Shown: positions 1 through 9,305, numbered from the stretch's first letter. The stretch: 64,000 nucleotides of DNA from CAXBES01 sp963974915 (GCA_963974915.1 CAXBES010000013.1:50936-114935), one strand, 5' to 3'. Numbers and translations are program-made. The notes: generated by a model not told the origin, from the sequence alone.

Positions 1-1
1 G

Positions 2-1267
2 CCCGATTTCATTAAAACTTATGGGGGTAGCGACGAAGACGATGGTGTTTCGGTTGTTCAGGCAAACGATGGAGGCTATGTCATTGCCGGGACTACTAAA
101 AGTACCGATGGTGATATTACAGATAAAACAGGTAACGACGCAGACTACTGGGTTTTAAAGTTAAACTCCGCAGGAGAGAAAGTATGGAGTAAAACCTACG
201 GTGGTAGTGGCGATGATAGAGCAACCAATATTACAAAAACATCAGATGGTGGTTATGTAATTAGCGGCTATAGTCGTAGTAACGATGGAGATGTTTCAGG
301 AAATAACGGATTTCAGGATTATTGGATCCTGAAAATTGACACCTCCGGAAATCTTCAATGGCAAAAGAGCTTCGGATTTGCCGGAAGTGATCAAGGCTTT
401 AAAGTATTTGAAACAGCAGAAGGAAATTTCTTTGCAACCGGCTTTTTAGATGTTTCCGCAAGTGGTGGCCAAGGGAATGACTTTACTCCCGGAAGTAACG
501 GCTCTGTTGGTGGTAACACGAGAAATCCGCAGCATGGTGTTGGGGAATTTTGGGGAATTCTAATGGACTCGCAGGGAAATAAACTCTGGAGACGATATTT
601 TGGAGGAACTAACAATGACAGAAGTTATGACGCACTACAAACAAATGACGGCGGATTTCTTTTGGTAGGCTCTTCTGAAAGTGAAGATTTTGATATAACT
701 GATGCAAAAGGAAGTTATGATTTCTGGGCGGTTAGATTAACTGCATCCGGTGATTTAATTTGGACTAAATCGTTTGGTGGTTCCGAAATTGATATCGCGT
801 ATTCGGTAACAAAAACTCATGACGGAAATTACATGCTCGTTGGAGACACCAGAAGCACAGATCAGGACGTTACTTCTTTATACGGAAATGCAGATGCCTG
901 GGCGGTTAAATTTAGTGATGACGGAACCATGATCTGGCAAAAAAACTTTGGAGGCTCAGAATTCGACTCGGCCAGAAGTGTAAGGTCAATGTCTAACGGA
1001 AGATATATTTTATCTGGTTCTACACGAAGCAACAATAATGATGTTGGTTCTAATAACGGTCAGAACGACGCCTGGTTAATGATCATAGACGAAGCAGGTT
1101 CGCTTACGTACGAATATACCTTAGGTGGAAGTAGTTTGGATTTTGGAAATCAGGCTATTGAAACAACCGATTCTAAACTCGTGCTTGTTGGTAACACCGA
1201 AAGTGACGACATAGATATCCCTCTTAACAGAGGAATTAAAGACTTACTTATACTTAAACTTAAATAG
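2..1267 (+). CDS. Repeat-containing surface or secreted protein, N-terminus outside window
   Basis: The reading frame is open from the left edge to a TAG at 1265-1267, so the gene is partial at its 5' end. The visible ~421 residues hold at least seven repeats of roughly 55-60 residues. Each has a (Y/F)GG(S/T)xxD start, a DGGY or DGNY-like centre and an end of the type DYWxxKLxxxGxxxWxKxFGG. Such repeats are common in Bacteroidota extracellular proteins and probably fold as a beta-propeller; that is inference. The protein ends in a lysine-rich strand and shows no type IX secretion sorting domain, so export and anchoring depend on the missing N-terminus. An MbnP-family lipoprotein gene follows after 22 bp. 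Function is unknown. Confidence 0.85.
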   Translation, partial: PDFIKTYGGSDEDDGVSVVQANDGGYVIAGTTKSTDGDITDKTGNDADYWVLKLNSAGEKVWSKTYGGSGDDRATNITKTSDGGYVISGYSRSNDGDVSGNNGFQDYWILKIDTSGNLQWQKSFGFAGSDQGFKVFETAEGNFFATGFLDVSASGGQGNDFTPGSNGSVGGNTRNPQHGVGEFWGILMDSQGNKLWRRYFGGTNNDRSYDALQTNDGGFLLVGSSESEDFDITDAKGSYDFWAVRLTASGDLIWTKSFGGSEIDIAYSVTKTHDGNYMLVGDTRSTDQDVTSLYGNADAWAVKFSDDGTMIWQKNFGGSEFDSARSVRSMSNGRYILSGSTRSNNNDVGSNNGQNDAWLMIIDEAGSLTYEYTLGGSSLDFGNQAIETTDSKLVLVGNTESDDIDIPLNRGIKDLLILKLK

Positions 1268-1289
1268 ACCCTCTTAAATCTTAAACTGA

Positions 1290-2081
1290 ATGAAAAAAAT
1301 TGCCCTTATTGCTGCCTTTGCTATAGCAATGGTAAGCTGTAAAAATGACGATGACGCTACTCCGGCGAACACAACTGTAGATTTCACTTTTACTCAAAAC
1401 TGGGATGGTACATCAATTACCAATGCAGATTTTGACACTACAACCTACACAAATGCAAACGGGGAAGAATTAACACTTTCAAAATTGGTTTACTTAATTT
1501 CCGACATTACATTTACAAGTAGTACTGGTGTTGTTTACGATGCCGGGGACTACAATTTGATAGATGTGAGACAAGGAACGAACCTTACATTTACACCTGA
1601 TGTTCAAATCCCTGAAGGAACTTACACAGTATCATTCACATTTGGATTTGATGATGAAGATAACATTGACGGAGTGTATTTAGATCTAAATTCGGCAGAT
1701 AGCGGCTGGGGAGTTCCGGGACCATTAGGTGGCGGATATCACTACATGCGAATGGAAGGGAAATTCATTGACAATACGTCTACAGAAACTACTTTCCAAT
1801 ATCACACGATTAGAGCAAATAGTCATACTACCTTGCCTCCGGGACCCGGTACATTAGATGTATTACAAGACACCTCTTTTGAAGTTAATCTTGGTCAGGT
1901 AACAGTTTCAAACAATACGAATGTTGAAATAAAAATGAATGTTGCAGAATGGTTCAAAAACCCTAATCAGTGGGATCTTAACGTTTGGCACTCAACCTTA
2001 ATGCCTAACTTTGATGCACAGATCGACATGCACGAAAATGGTTCTAATGGCGTTTTTAGCCTTGGAGCTGTAACACAGTAA
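1290..2081 (+). CDS. MbnP-family lipoprotein (putative copper-binding)
   Basis: This 263-residue protein has a lipoprotein signal with a VSC lipobox (Cys17) and an acidic stretch right after it, so it is predicted to be a surface or periplasmic lipoprotein. The body has the beta-rich MbnP layout: an N-terminal 'VYLISDI' strand, a central Trp/Gly/His-rich block (residues ~145-160, with WGVPGP then GGYHYMRMEG) and C-terminal Trp and His residues (WDLNVWH). In characterised MbnP proteins a partner dihaem enzyme, MbnH, oxidises a tryptophan to kynurenine and the product binds copper. The next gene, 14 bp downstream, encodes an MbnH-type enzyme, which supports the assignment. The copper role is family knowledge, not shown here. 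Confidence 0.78.
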   Translation: MKKIALIAAFAIAMVSCKNDDDATPANTTVDFTFTQNWDGTSITNADFDTTTYTNANGEELTLSKLVYLISDITFTSSTGVVYDAGDYNLIDVRQGTNLTFTPDVQIPEGTYTVSFTFGFDDEDNIDGVYLDLNSADSGWGVPGPLGGGYHYMRMEGKFIDNTSTETTFQYHTIRANSHTTLPPGPGTLDVLQDTSFEVNLGQVTVSNNTNVEIKMNVAEWFKNPNQWDLNVWHSTLMPNFDAQIDMHENGSNGVFSLGAVTQ

Positions 2082-2095
2082 TTAAGAACGATAGA

Positions 2096-3163
2096 ATGAG
2101 ACGCCTGCTGTTGTACATATTTGTTTGCTTTACCATAATCTCTTGTAAAAAAGATGATGGTGATGCAACCTATACCGCAACGCCGGCGTCCCTTACTATT
2201 CCAACTATTTTTGAACAAAAACTCCTTCCCCCAAGTATCCCTTCAGATAATCCACAAACTGTTGAAGGCATCAAACTTGGAAGAAAGCTATTTTTCGACC
2301 CAATTCTCTCCGGTAATGGCACACAAGCTTGTGCTGATTGCCACAGTCCTCAAAATGCTTTTACAGACGAAAGGCAATTCTCTGTGGGTATTGATGGAAT
2401 TGCGGGAGTTAGAAATTCGATGCCCTTATTTAATATGGCATGGAATTTTAATGAAAAATTCTTTTGGGATGGAAGAGCTCTGGGACTGGAAGAACAGGCC
2501 TTAGAACCGGTTATTAACCCGGTAGAAATGCACAACACATGGGCACAGGCAACTGCAAGTCTTCAGAATGCCCCTTCCTATCCTGCTTTATTCAATGACG
2601 CTTTTGGAACAACTACAATAGATTCTACCTTGGTGAGCAAAGCAATTGCGCAGTTTTTAAGAACTTTAATTTCCGGAAATTCAAAATTTGATAAATACCT
2701 TTTAAATGAGGGAACCCTTACGGCTTCAGAATTAAATGGATTAAACGTATTTTTAGACGAAACCCGAGGCGACTGTTTCCATTGTCACGGTAATCCAAAC
2801 AATCCGTTATGGACCGATAATTTCTTTCACAATAATGGCTTAGATGAAGTGTTGACCGATCGTGGGTTAGGGCAAGTCACCGGAGATCCAAGAGATTTTG
2901 GCTTGTTTAAAACACCTTCTCTTCGGAATTTAGCTTACACTGCCCCTTATATGCATGACGGACGCTTTGAAACACTAGACGAAGTAATTGACCATTACAG
3001 TGAAGGTCTGGTCTATTCTGAAACTATTGATCCCCTTATGAAATCGGTATCACAAGGAGGCGTACATTTATCTGAAACTGATAAAGCCGACTTAAAAGCA
3101 TTTCTTCTTTCGCTTTCGGAACCGGGATTTATAAATAATCCTGATTTTCAGGACCCCAACTAA
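2096..3163 (+). CDS. Dihaem cytochrome c peroxidase / MbnH-family lipoprotein
   Basis: The product has 355 residues with a lipoprotein signal (IISC, Cys17) and two haem c attachment motifs, CADCH at 79-83 and CFHCH at 227-231. A YMHDGRF segment near residue 285 carries the Met and aromatic context of the second haem site. This is the bacterial dihaem peroxidase/MauG superfamily. The gene starts 14 bp after an MbnP-family gene. In known pairs the MbnH enzyme modifies a tryptophan of MbnP rather than detoxifying peroxide, so MbnH is the better name; a plain cytochrome c peroxidase cannot be excluded from sequence alone. A 174-bp intergenic region separates it from the suf operon. Confidence 0.85.
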   Translation: MRRLLLYIFVCFTIISCKKDDGDATYTATPASLTIPTIFEQKLLPPSIPSDNPQTVEGIKLGRKLFFDPILSGNGTQACADCHSPQNAFTDERQFSVGIDGIAGVRNSMPLFNMAWNFNEKFFWDGRALGLEEQALEPVINPVEMHNTWAQATASLQNAPSYPALFNDAFGTTTIDSTLVSKAIAQFLRTLISGNSKFDKYLLNEGTLTASELNGLNVFLDETRGDCFHCHGNPNNPLWTDNFFHNNGLDEVLTDRGLGQVTGDPRDFGLFKTPSLRNLAYTAPYMHDGRFETLDEVIDHYSEGLVYSETIDPLMKSVSQGGVHLSETDKADLKAFLLSLSEPGFINNPDFQDPN

Positions 3164-3272
3164 GCAAAATTTAGAACGCTTCACACGTTAATTAGCCAAC
3201 TTTACTTTCCGAAGAAAAAGAGAATCTTTCTATCATCAAACTCTATATGCAGATAAGTTTAAATTGTTAAAC

Positions 3273-3308
3273 TTGTATGGCAGATGAGCAGTAAATACCG
3301 TATATTTG
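3273..3308 (+). promoter_or_regulatory. Candidate promoter of the suf operon
   Basis: A perfect Bacteroidota -7 box (TAtaTTTG) lies at 3301-3308, about 30 bp before the first suf start codon. The nearest upstream TTG is at 3273-3275, giving a 25-bp spacer, longer than the usual ~19-21. No Rrf2/IscR-type regulator gene is adjacent. Confidence 0.4.
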
Positions 3309-3337
3309 CAACCTAATTTAGAATTAATCTACATTAA

Positions 3338-3667
3338 ATGATAAAAGTAAGTGACAACGCGAAATCTAAGATTGCGCAGCTAATGACCGATGAAGGTTTT
3401 AACGTCGCCAATGACTACGTTCGGGTAGGTGTGAAAAGTGGAGGATGTTCTGGTTTGTCTTACGAACTAAAATTTGATCACGCTTTAGGCGAAGATGATA
3501 AACTTTTCGAAGACCATGATGTGAAAATAGCAGTAGACAAAAAGAGCTTTTTATATCTGGTAGGAACAACTTTAGAATACAGTGGCGGTTTAAATGGTAA
3601 AGGGTTTGTTTTTAACAATCCAAATGCAAACAGAACCTGCGGATGTGGGGAATCGTTTTCACTATAA
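3338..3667 (+). CDS. sufA: HesB/IscA/SufA-type iron-sulfur carrier
   Basis: This 109-residue A-type carrier has the three family cysteines: Cys37 in SGGCSG, and Cys101 and Cys103 in the terminal CGCG motif. Proteins of this family accept clusters from the SufBCD scaffold and pass them to apo-proteins in the cytoplasm. It is the first gene of a tight, co-directional suf operon, 19 bp before sufB, which favours the SufA role over a stand-alone ErpA. Length is normal for the family. The symbol is given from family plus position; phylogeny was not examined. Confidence 0.92.
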   Translation: MIKVSDNAKSKIAQLMTDEGFNVANDYVRVGVKSGGCSGLSYELKFDHALGEDDKLFEDHDVKIAVDKKSFLYLVGTTLEYSGGLNGKGFVFNNPNANRTCGCGESFSL

Positions 3668-3686
3668 ATAACTACGTAAAAGAGAT

Positions 3687-5135
3687 ATGAGCAAGTATAC
3701 TGAAGACGATTTAAAGAAAGAACTCGAAACCAAGGAGTATGAGTACGGATTTTATACCGATATTGAATCTGATACCTTTCCTGTTGGCTTAAATGAAGAC
3801 ATTGTAAGGGCGATCTCTAAGAAGAAAGAAGAGCCCGAATGGATGACCAATTGGCGTATTGAGTCTTTTCGTGCCTGGCAGGAAATGATTGAACCGGAAT
3901 GGGCGAATGTTCATTATGAAAAACCGAATTTTCAAAATATATCCTACTATTCGGCTCCTAATAAAAAACCTAAATATGAGAGTTTAGATGAGGTTGACCC
4001 GGAATTATTGGAAACTTTCAAGAAACTGGGAATATCATTAGACGAACAGAAAAAATTAGCCGGAGTTGCTGTAGACATTGTTATGGACTCTGTTTCTGTA
4101 GCAACGACTTTTAAGAAAACTCTTGCGGAGAAAGGAATTATTTTCTGCTCTATTTCTGAAGCGATCAAAGAACACCCGGAGCTGGTCCAAAAATATTTGG
4201 GTACGGTGGTTCCACAAAAGGACAATTTCTACGCTGCCTTAAACAGCGCTGTTTTTAGTGATGGTTCATTCTGTTATATCCCGAAAGGCGTTCGTTGCCC
4301 AATGGAGCTTTCAACTTATTTTAGAATAAATCAGGCAGGAACAGGCCAATTTGAGAGAACACTGGTAATTGCAGACGAAGGAAGCTATGTGAGTTATTTG
4401 GAGGGTTGTACTGCTCCTTCAAGGGATGAAAATCAACTACACGCCGCTGTTGTAGAATTAATTGCCCTCGATGATGCAGAAATAAAATATTCTACCGTCC
4501 AAAACTGGTATCCCGGGAACAAAGAAGGGAAAGGGGGCGTATTTAATTTCGTAACCAAAAGAGGAATTTGCGAAAAAAACGCTAAGATCTCCTGGACTCA
4601 GGTTGAAACGGGAAGTGCAGTTACCTGGAAATACCCAAGTTGCGTATTAAAAGGTGACAACTCCATTGGAGAATTCTACTCAATTGCAGTAACTAATAAT
4701 TTTCAGCAGGCAGACACCGGAACTAAAATGATACATCTTGGTAAGAACACCAAGAGTACGATCATTTCCAAAGGTATCTCTGCCGGAAAATCTCAAAATA
4801 GTTATAGAGGATTAGTAAAAATAAGTCCGAATGCAGACAACGCCCGTAACTTCTCACAATGTGATTCGTTGCTTATGGGTAACAATTGCGGGGCACATAC
4901 TTTTCCATATATCGAAGCTAAGAACAAAACTGCTCAAATTGAGCACGAAGCCACTACCAGTAAGATTGGTGAAGATCAAATTTTCTATTGCAATCAGCGT
5001 GGTATCGATACAGAAAAGGCTATCGCGTTAATTGTAAATGGTTTCAGTAAAGAAGTATTAAATAAGCTTCCAATGGAATTTGCTGTGGAAGCACAAAAAT
5101 TGTTAGAAATAAGCCTTGAAGGCTCAGTTGGATAA
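3687..5135 (+). CDS. sufB: Fe-S cluster assembly scaffold subunit SufB
   Basis: This 482-residue SufB has the usual family length and character: an N-terminal helical segment followed by the right-handed beta-helix core, with conserved stretches such as SYLEGCTAP, WKYPSC and QCDSLL, and a C-terminal 'RGID...A..LIVNGF' helix shared with SufD. SufB forms the SufBC2D scaffold on which cysteine-derived sulfur and iron are assembled. It lies between the A-type carrier and a small lipoprotein gene in the operon. The start is the ATG 19 bp after the preceding stop. Confidence 0.97.
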   Translation: MSKYTEDDLKKELETKEYEYGFYTDIESDTFPVGLNEDIVRAISKKKEEPEWMTNWRIESFRAWQEMIEPEWANVHYEKPNFQNISYYSAPNKKPKYESLDEVDPELLETFKKLGISLDEQKKLAGVAVDIVMDSVSVATTFKKTLAEKGIIFCSISEAIKEHPELVQKYLGTVVPQKDNFYAALNSAVFSDGSFCYIPKGVRCPMELSTYFRINQAGTGQFERTLVIADEGSYVSYLEGCTAPSRDENQLHAAVVELIALDDAEIKYSTVQNWYPGNKEGKGGVFNFVTKRGICEKNAKISWTQVETGSAVTWKYPSCVLKGDNSIGEFYSIAVTNNFQQADTGTKMIHLGKNTKSTIISKGISAGKSQNSYRGLVKISPNADNARNFSQCDSLLMGNNCGAHTFPYIEAKNKTAQIEHEATTSKIGEDQIFYCNQRGIDTEKAIALIVNGFSKEVLNKLPMEFAVEAQKLLEISLEGSVG

Positions 5136-5148
5136 ACCTTAAAACAAA

Positions 5149-5523
5149 ATGAAAAGAATCGTATTATTATTTATCGTTTTTGCAACAGTTACTTTCTCAT
5201 GTAAGGAGAAGGAAACGGAAAGAGTTAGCAAAGATCCTGAATACGCAGGAGAATTCATCTATACCGCAGATGCCGCAGTTTTAAAAGGAAGCAATTTCAT
5301 TTATGGTGTTGCCTTGGATGAGATGGCAGAAGAACTCGCAAAAAGAGTTAAGCCTGTTAAAAGAGACGAGTTCGACATGGTTCCTGTGGTAGTGAAAGGT
5401 ACCCTTAAAAATAAAGAGGAAGGTGAAGAAGGTTGGAATGAAATTCTTACCATTACTGAAATTGTATCGGTTAGTGATACGCCTTCGGAAGCGGATGTAA
5501 AAATTGAAGAAAAGAAAAGTTAA
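5149..5523 (+). CDS. Small lipoprotein embedded in the suf operon
   Basis: The 124-residue product has a signal peptide and TFSC lipobox (Cys18), followed by a compact domain and a charged C-terminal tail. The mature part (GEFIYTADAAVLKG... WNEILTITEIV) alternates short strands and looks like a small OB-fold-type module, but I do not recognise a named family. It sits between sufB and sufC with 13 bp upstream and 2 bp downstream, so co-transcription and probably translational coupling are expected. Because it should be exported while SufBCD is cytoplasmic, a direct part in cluster assembly is unlikely; the linkage may reflect a shared iron or redox response (inference). Confidence 0.8.
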   Translation: MKRIVLLFIVFATVTFSCKEKETERVSKDPEYAGEFIYTADAAVLKGSNFIYGVALDEMAEELAKRVKPVKRDEFDMVPVVVKGTLKNKEEGEEGWNEILTITEIVSVSDTPSEADVKIEEKKS

Positions 5524-5525
5524 GC

Positions 5526-6275
5526 ATGCTAGAAATTAAAAACGTACACGCAAGTGTAGAAGATAAAGACATTTTAAAAGGAATTAATCTCCAGGTTAAT
5601 TCAGGAGAGGTTCATGCTATAATGGGTCCAAATGGTTCCGGTAAAAGTACACTCGCTTCGGTTATCGCCGGAAAAGAGGAATTTGAACTCACGCAGGGTG
5701 AAGTTTTATTTGAGGGAAACGATATTTCTGAACTAGATCCTGAAGAAAGAGCGCATAAAGGTGTTTTCTTATCGTTTCAGTATCCAGTTGAAATTCCCGG
5801 GGTTAGTGTAACTAACTTCATAAAGACTGCTATTAACGAATCGCGGAAAGCAAAAGGTAAAGAAGATATGCCGGCGAGTGAGATGTTAAAAATGATTCGT
5901 GAGAAAGCAGATATGCTGGAAATTGACCGTAAATTCTTATCCCGCTCTTTAAATGAAGGATTTTCAGGAGGAGAGAAAAAGAGAAACGAGATATTCCAAA
6001 TGGCAATGCTAGAGCCAAAACTAGCGATCCTTGACGAAACAGATTCCGGATTAGATATCGATGCGTTAAAGATAGTAGCCAATGGCGTTAATAAGTTAAG
6101 AAGTAAAGATAATGCAGTAATAGTGATTACTCACTATCAGAGATTATTAGATTATATCGTACCGGATTTTGTCCATGTACTTATGGACGGTAAGATCGTA
6201 AAATCGGGATCTAAAGAACTGGCTTATGAGCTAGAAGAAAAAGGATACGATTGGATTAAAGAAGAATTGGTATAA
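5526..6275 (+). CDS. sufC: Fe-S assembly ATPase SufC
   Basis: This 249-residue ABC ATPase has Walker A GPNGSGKST at 34-42, the signature FSGGEKK at 146-152, Walker B LAILDE at 166-171 and an H-loop histidine at 203. The family-specific FSGGEKKRNE run distinguishes SufC from transporter ATPases. It powers the SufBC2D scaffold in the cytoplasm. It starts 2 bp after the preceding lipoprotein stop and is followed by sufD after 23 bp. Confidence 0.97.
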   Translation: MLEIKNVHASVEDKDILKGINLQVNSGEVHAIMGPNGSGKSTLASVIAGKEEFELTQGEVLFEGNDISELDPEERAHKGVFLSFQYPVEIPGVSVTNFIKTAINESRKAKGKEDMPASEMLKMIREKADMLEIDRKFLSRSLNEGFSGGEKKRNEIFQMAMLEPKLAILDETDSGLDIDALKIVANGVNKLRSKDNAVIVITHYQRLLDYIVPDFVHVLMDGKIVKSGSKELAYELEEKGYDWIKEELV

Positions 6276-6298
6276 AAAACCATTCAGAAAAAAGAAAA

Positions 6299-7612
6299 AT
6301 GAGCTTAAAAGATAAATTATTATCCTCCTATATTGCTTTCGAAGATCACCTCGAAGACGATTCACCGTTGCATGAACTTAGAAACAAAGCAATTAAAACC
6401 TTTGAAACTAAGGGATTTCCAACAAAGAAAGAGGAAGCATGGAAATACACATCTCTAAATTCACTCCTGAAAAAAGATTACAGTATTTTCCCAAAACAAG
6501 ATCGTGCCATAGAGTTTAAAGATGTTAGAAAGTATTTTCTACACGATATAGACACCTATAAAATCGTTTTTGTCGATGGTGTTTACAGTTCTTTTCTTTC
6601 TGAAACCACGCATGATAAGCTGGATGTTTGTTTGATGTCATCGGCACTAAACAAAGACAAATACAAACCGGTAATTGAAGCCTATTTTAATAAAGCTGCT
6701 AAGGATGACAGCCTTACTTCTTTAAATACGGCATTTGCCAAAGAGGGTGCCTACATTCATATCCCAAAGCACAAGGAAGTTGAGAAACCTATAGAAATTA
6801 TAAATTTTTCTACAGGAAATGAATCGGCGGTTATGCTTCAACCTAGAAATTTAATCGTGGTAGGTGAGAATGCGCATGTTCAAATAATTGAAAGACATCA
6901 AAGTCTATCAGAAAATGCGGTGCTTACCAACTCTGTGACCGAAGTGTTTGCGGAAAAAAGAGCTTATGTAGATTATTACAAGATACAGAACGATCGTTCG
7001 TCGGCTTCTTTAATAGATAACACTTATATTTCTCAGGCCCGGGATAGCAATTGTAGAGTTCATACCTTTTCATTTGGAGGCAACCTTATTCGTAATAATC
7101 TGAACTTTTTACAGAATGGTCAACATTGTGATTCTACGTTAAAGGGAATTACCATTCTGGAGAACAAGCAACATGTAGACCATAATACGTTAGTGCATCA
7201 TACTGCGCCTAACTGTGAAAGTCATCAGGATTATAAAGGTATTTTCGGCGATGCCTCTACCGGTGTTTTTAACGGGAAGATCATTGTGGAGAAAGATGCG
7301 CAAAAAATTGACGCTTTCCAGCAAAACAACAACATCTTAATAGACGACAAGGCTACCATTAACGCTAAACCGCAATTGGAAATCTTTGCAGATGATGTTA
7401 AATGTTCGCATGGGTGTACCATTGGTCAGTTTGACGAAGATGCTTTATTCTATTTACGTTCTCGTGGGATTGGTATTAAAGAAGCTCGTGCATTGTTAAT
7501 GTATGCGTTTGCAAATACCGTTTTAGAAAGCGTGAAGATTCCCGAATTAAAAGTCCGAATCAATAAACTGATCGCCACAAAAATTGGTGTAAGTTTAGGT
7601 TTCGACCTGTAA
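6299..7612 (+). CDS. sufD: Fe-S assembly scaffold subunit SufD
   Basis: The 437-residue protein begins with the helical SufD N-terminus (including 'KKEEAWKYTSL'), followed by the beta-helix core shared with SufB and the C-terminal 'SHGCTIGQFDEDALFYLRSRG' region. The histidine and cysteine of this last segment belong to the site where SufD cooperates with SufB in cluster assembly. Length is typical. It is placed between sufC and sufS, with 23 bp on each side, as in canonical sufBCDS operons. Confidence 0.96.
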   Translation: MSLKDKLLSSYIAFEDHLEDDSPLHELRNKAIKTFETKGFPTKKEEAWKYTSLNSLLKKDYSIFPKQDRAIEFKDVRKYFLHDIDTYKIVFVDGVYSSFLSETTHDKLDVCLMSSALNKDKYKPVIEAYFNKAAKDDSLTSLNTAFAKEGAYIHIPKHKEVEKPIEIINFSTGNESAVMLQPRNLIVVGENAHVQIIERHQSLSENAVLTNSVTEVFAEKRAYVDYYKIQNDRSSASLIDNTYISQARDSNCRVHTFSFGGNLIRNNLNFLQNGQHCDSTLKGITILENKQHVDHNTLVHHTAPNCESHQDYKGIFGDASTGVFNGKIIVEKDAQKIDAFQQNNNILIDDKATINAKPQLEIFADDVKCSHGCTIGQFDEDALFYLRSRGIGIKEARALLMYAFANTVLESVKIPELKVRINKLIATKIGVSLGFDL

Positions 7613-7635
7613 ATCCAAGTATTTCAAACCTCATT

Positions 7636-8853
7636 ATGGCATTCGATATTCAAAAAATACGAAATGATTTCCCAATACTTAAACGCCAGGTAAACGGATA
7701 TCCTTTGGTGTACTTAGACAATGCCGCAACCTCACAAAAGCCTCAAGCCGTAATAGACTGTATTGTAGATTATTATTCAAATTACAATGCGAACATCCAC
7801 CGTGGGGTACACACTCTATCGCAGGAAGCCACAGATGCGTATGAGGAAGCAAGAAAGAAAATTCAGAAGCACTTTAATATAGAACATGCTTATGAGGTGA
7901 TCTTTACTTCGGGAACAACACACGGGATTAATCTCGTTGCAAGTGGATTTTCAGAAATACTTCGGAAAGGGGATGAAGTAATTGTTTCAGCATTAGAGCA
8001 TCATTCTAACATCGTACCATGGCAAATGCTATGTGAAAAAACCGACGCGAAGCTGAAGGTAATTCCTATGATCACAGATGGCACCTTAGACCTTTCAGAA
8101 TATAAAAAACTACTTTCAGAAAAAACTAAATTAGTCTTTGTTAATCATATCTCTAATGCCTTAGGAACTATTAATCCAATTGAAGAGATCATCGAAGAAG
8201 CACATGCTGTGGGTGCTGCCGTTCTGGTCGATGGAGCCCAATCATGCTCACATATTAAACCCGATCTTCAAGAGCTCAAGGTAGACTTTTATGTAACCTC
8301 AGCACATAAAATGTGTGGTCCAACAGGGGTTGGAATGCTATATATTAAAGAAGAATGGGGTAAAAAACTTCCTCCTTATCAAGGCGGTGGTGAAATGATA
8401 AAGGAAGTAACCTTTGAAAGAACCACCTATGCCGACCTACCCCACAAATTTGAAGCCGGAACGCCGAATATTTGTGGTGGAATTGCATATGGAGCAGCAA
8501 TTGATTATCTTAATGAGGTAGGATATGAGGAAATTCAACAACATGAGGATGAGTTGCTGAAATATGCTACAAAAAAGCTTAAAGAGATCGAGCTACTTAC
8601 CATTTATGGGGATACTCCTAATAAAACGTCGGTAATTTCCTTTAACATCGAAGGTATACACCCTTATGACATCGGCACTATAATTGATAAATTAGGAATA
8701 GCGGTAAGAACCGGTCATCACTGTGCGCAACCAATCATGGATTTTTATAAAATTCCGGGAACCGTTCGCGCATCCTTTGCATTTTACAATACACTGGAAG
8801 AAGTAGATGCTTTGGTTAACGCCGTAAAAAAAGCAAAATTAATGCTCACTTAA
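7636..8853 (+). CDS. sufS: Cysteine desulfurase SufS
   Basis: This 405-residue PLP enzyme shows the SufS-type (group II) desulfurase features: the THGIN and EHHSNIVPW blocks, the Schiff-base lysine in TSAHKMCGP (Lys225), and the active-site cysteine in RTGHHCAQP (Cys363). It converts cysteine to alanine and passes the persulfide to SufE, whose gene lies two positions downstream. The start gives the usual family N-terminus. It is part of the continuous suf operon. Confidence 0.97.
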   Translation: MAFDIQKIRNDFPILKRQVNGYPLVYLDNAATSQKPQAVIDCIVDYYSNYNANIHRGVHTLSQEATDAYEEARKKIQKHFNIEHAYEVIFTSGTTHGINLVASGFSEILRKGDEVIVSALEHHSNIVPWQMLCEKTDAKLKVIPMITDGTLDLSEYKKLLSEKTKLVFVNHISNALGTINPIEEIIEEAHAVGAAVLVDGAQSCSHIKPDLQELKVDFYVTSAHKMCGPTGVGMLYIKEEWGKKLPPYQGGGEMIKEVTFERTTYADLPHKFEAGTPNICGGIAYGAAIDYLNEVGYEEIQQHEDELLKYATKKLKEIELLTIYGDTPNKTSVISFNIEGIHPYDIGTIIDKLGIAVRTGHHCAQPIMDFYKIPGTVRASFAFYNTLEEVDALVNAVKKAKLMLT

Positions 8854-8862
8854 AATATAATT

Positions 8863-9303
8863 ATGAAAACACTTAGCACTATTAGTATATTAACCGCACT
8901 TCTGTTATTTATGGGTTGCGATGAGACTAAAAAGGTTATCGATGTGGCAGGAACGGTCCAACTTTCCGGAAACTACACAGTTACCGAAGCCGGAGAAACA
9001 GCGGTAAATTCGGAAGACGTTACCTTTAGCCTGGCAGCATTAGACAAATCGATAAGCGGTAACACCGGTTGTAATAGTTTCTTCGGAAACTACACAATCG
9101 ACCTCTACGCTATGAGTTTTGGTGATTTGGCTGTTTCTGAAAAGTATTGTGATAAAGACATCATGAATACAGAAAGAAGATTATTAAATGCCTTAAATAA
9201 TACTGGTTCATACGCTTTGCAAGATGGAGTCCTCACGCTTTATTCAAAAACCGATAGAAGTGTTCTGTTAAAAGCCACAAAAGAGAATAATACACAAAAT
9301 TAA
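8863..9303 (+). CDS. META-domain (HslJ-like) lipoprotein in the suf operon
   Basis: The 146-residue product has a lipoprotein signal (FMGC, Cys19) and one META domain with the characteristic GNTGCNSFFGNY motif around residues 68-78 and a second conserved cysteine in SEKYCD. META domains occur in HslJ-type periplasmic or outer-membrane lipoproteins linked to stress and antibiotic tolerance; the biochemical role is unsettled. Here it lies between sufS and sufE, with 9 bp and 2 bp spacers, the second lipoprotein inserted in this operon. A co-regulated envelope stress function is plausible, but is inference. Confidence 0.85.
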   Translation: MKTLSTISILTALLLFMGCDETKKVIDVAGTVQLSGNYTVTEAGETAVNSEDVTFSLAALDKSISGNTGCNSFFGNYTIDLYAMSFGDLAVSEKYCDKDIMNTERRLLNALNNTGSYALQDGVLTLYSKTDRSVLLKATKENNTQN

Positions 9304-9305
9304 GA

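Noticed and set aside
3164..3337. An Rrf2/IscR-type regulator or its site before the suf operon
   Set aside because: No open frame of that family is present and no clear palindrome was found near the promoter.
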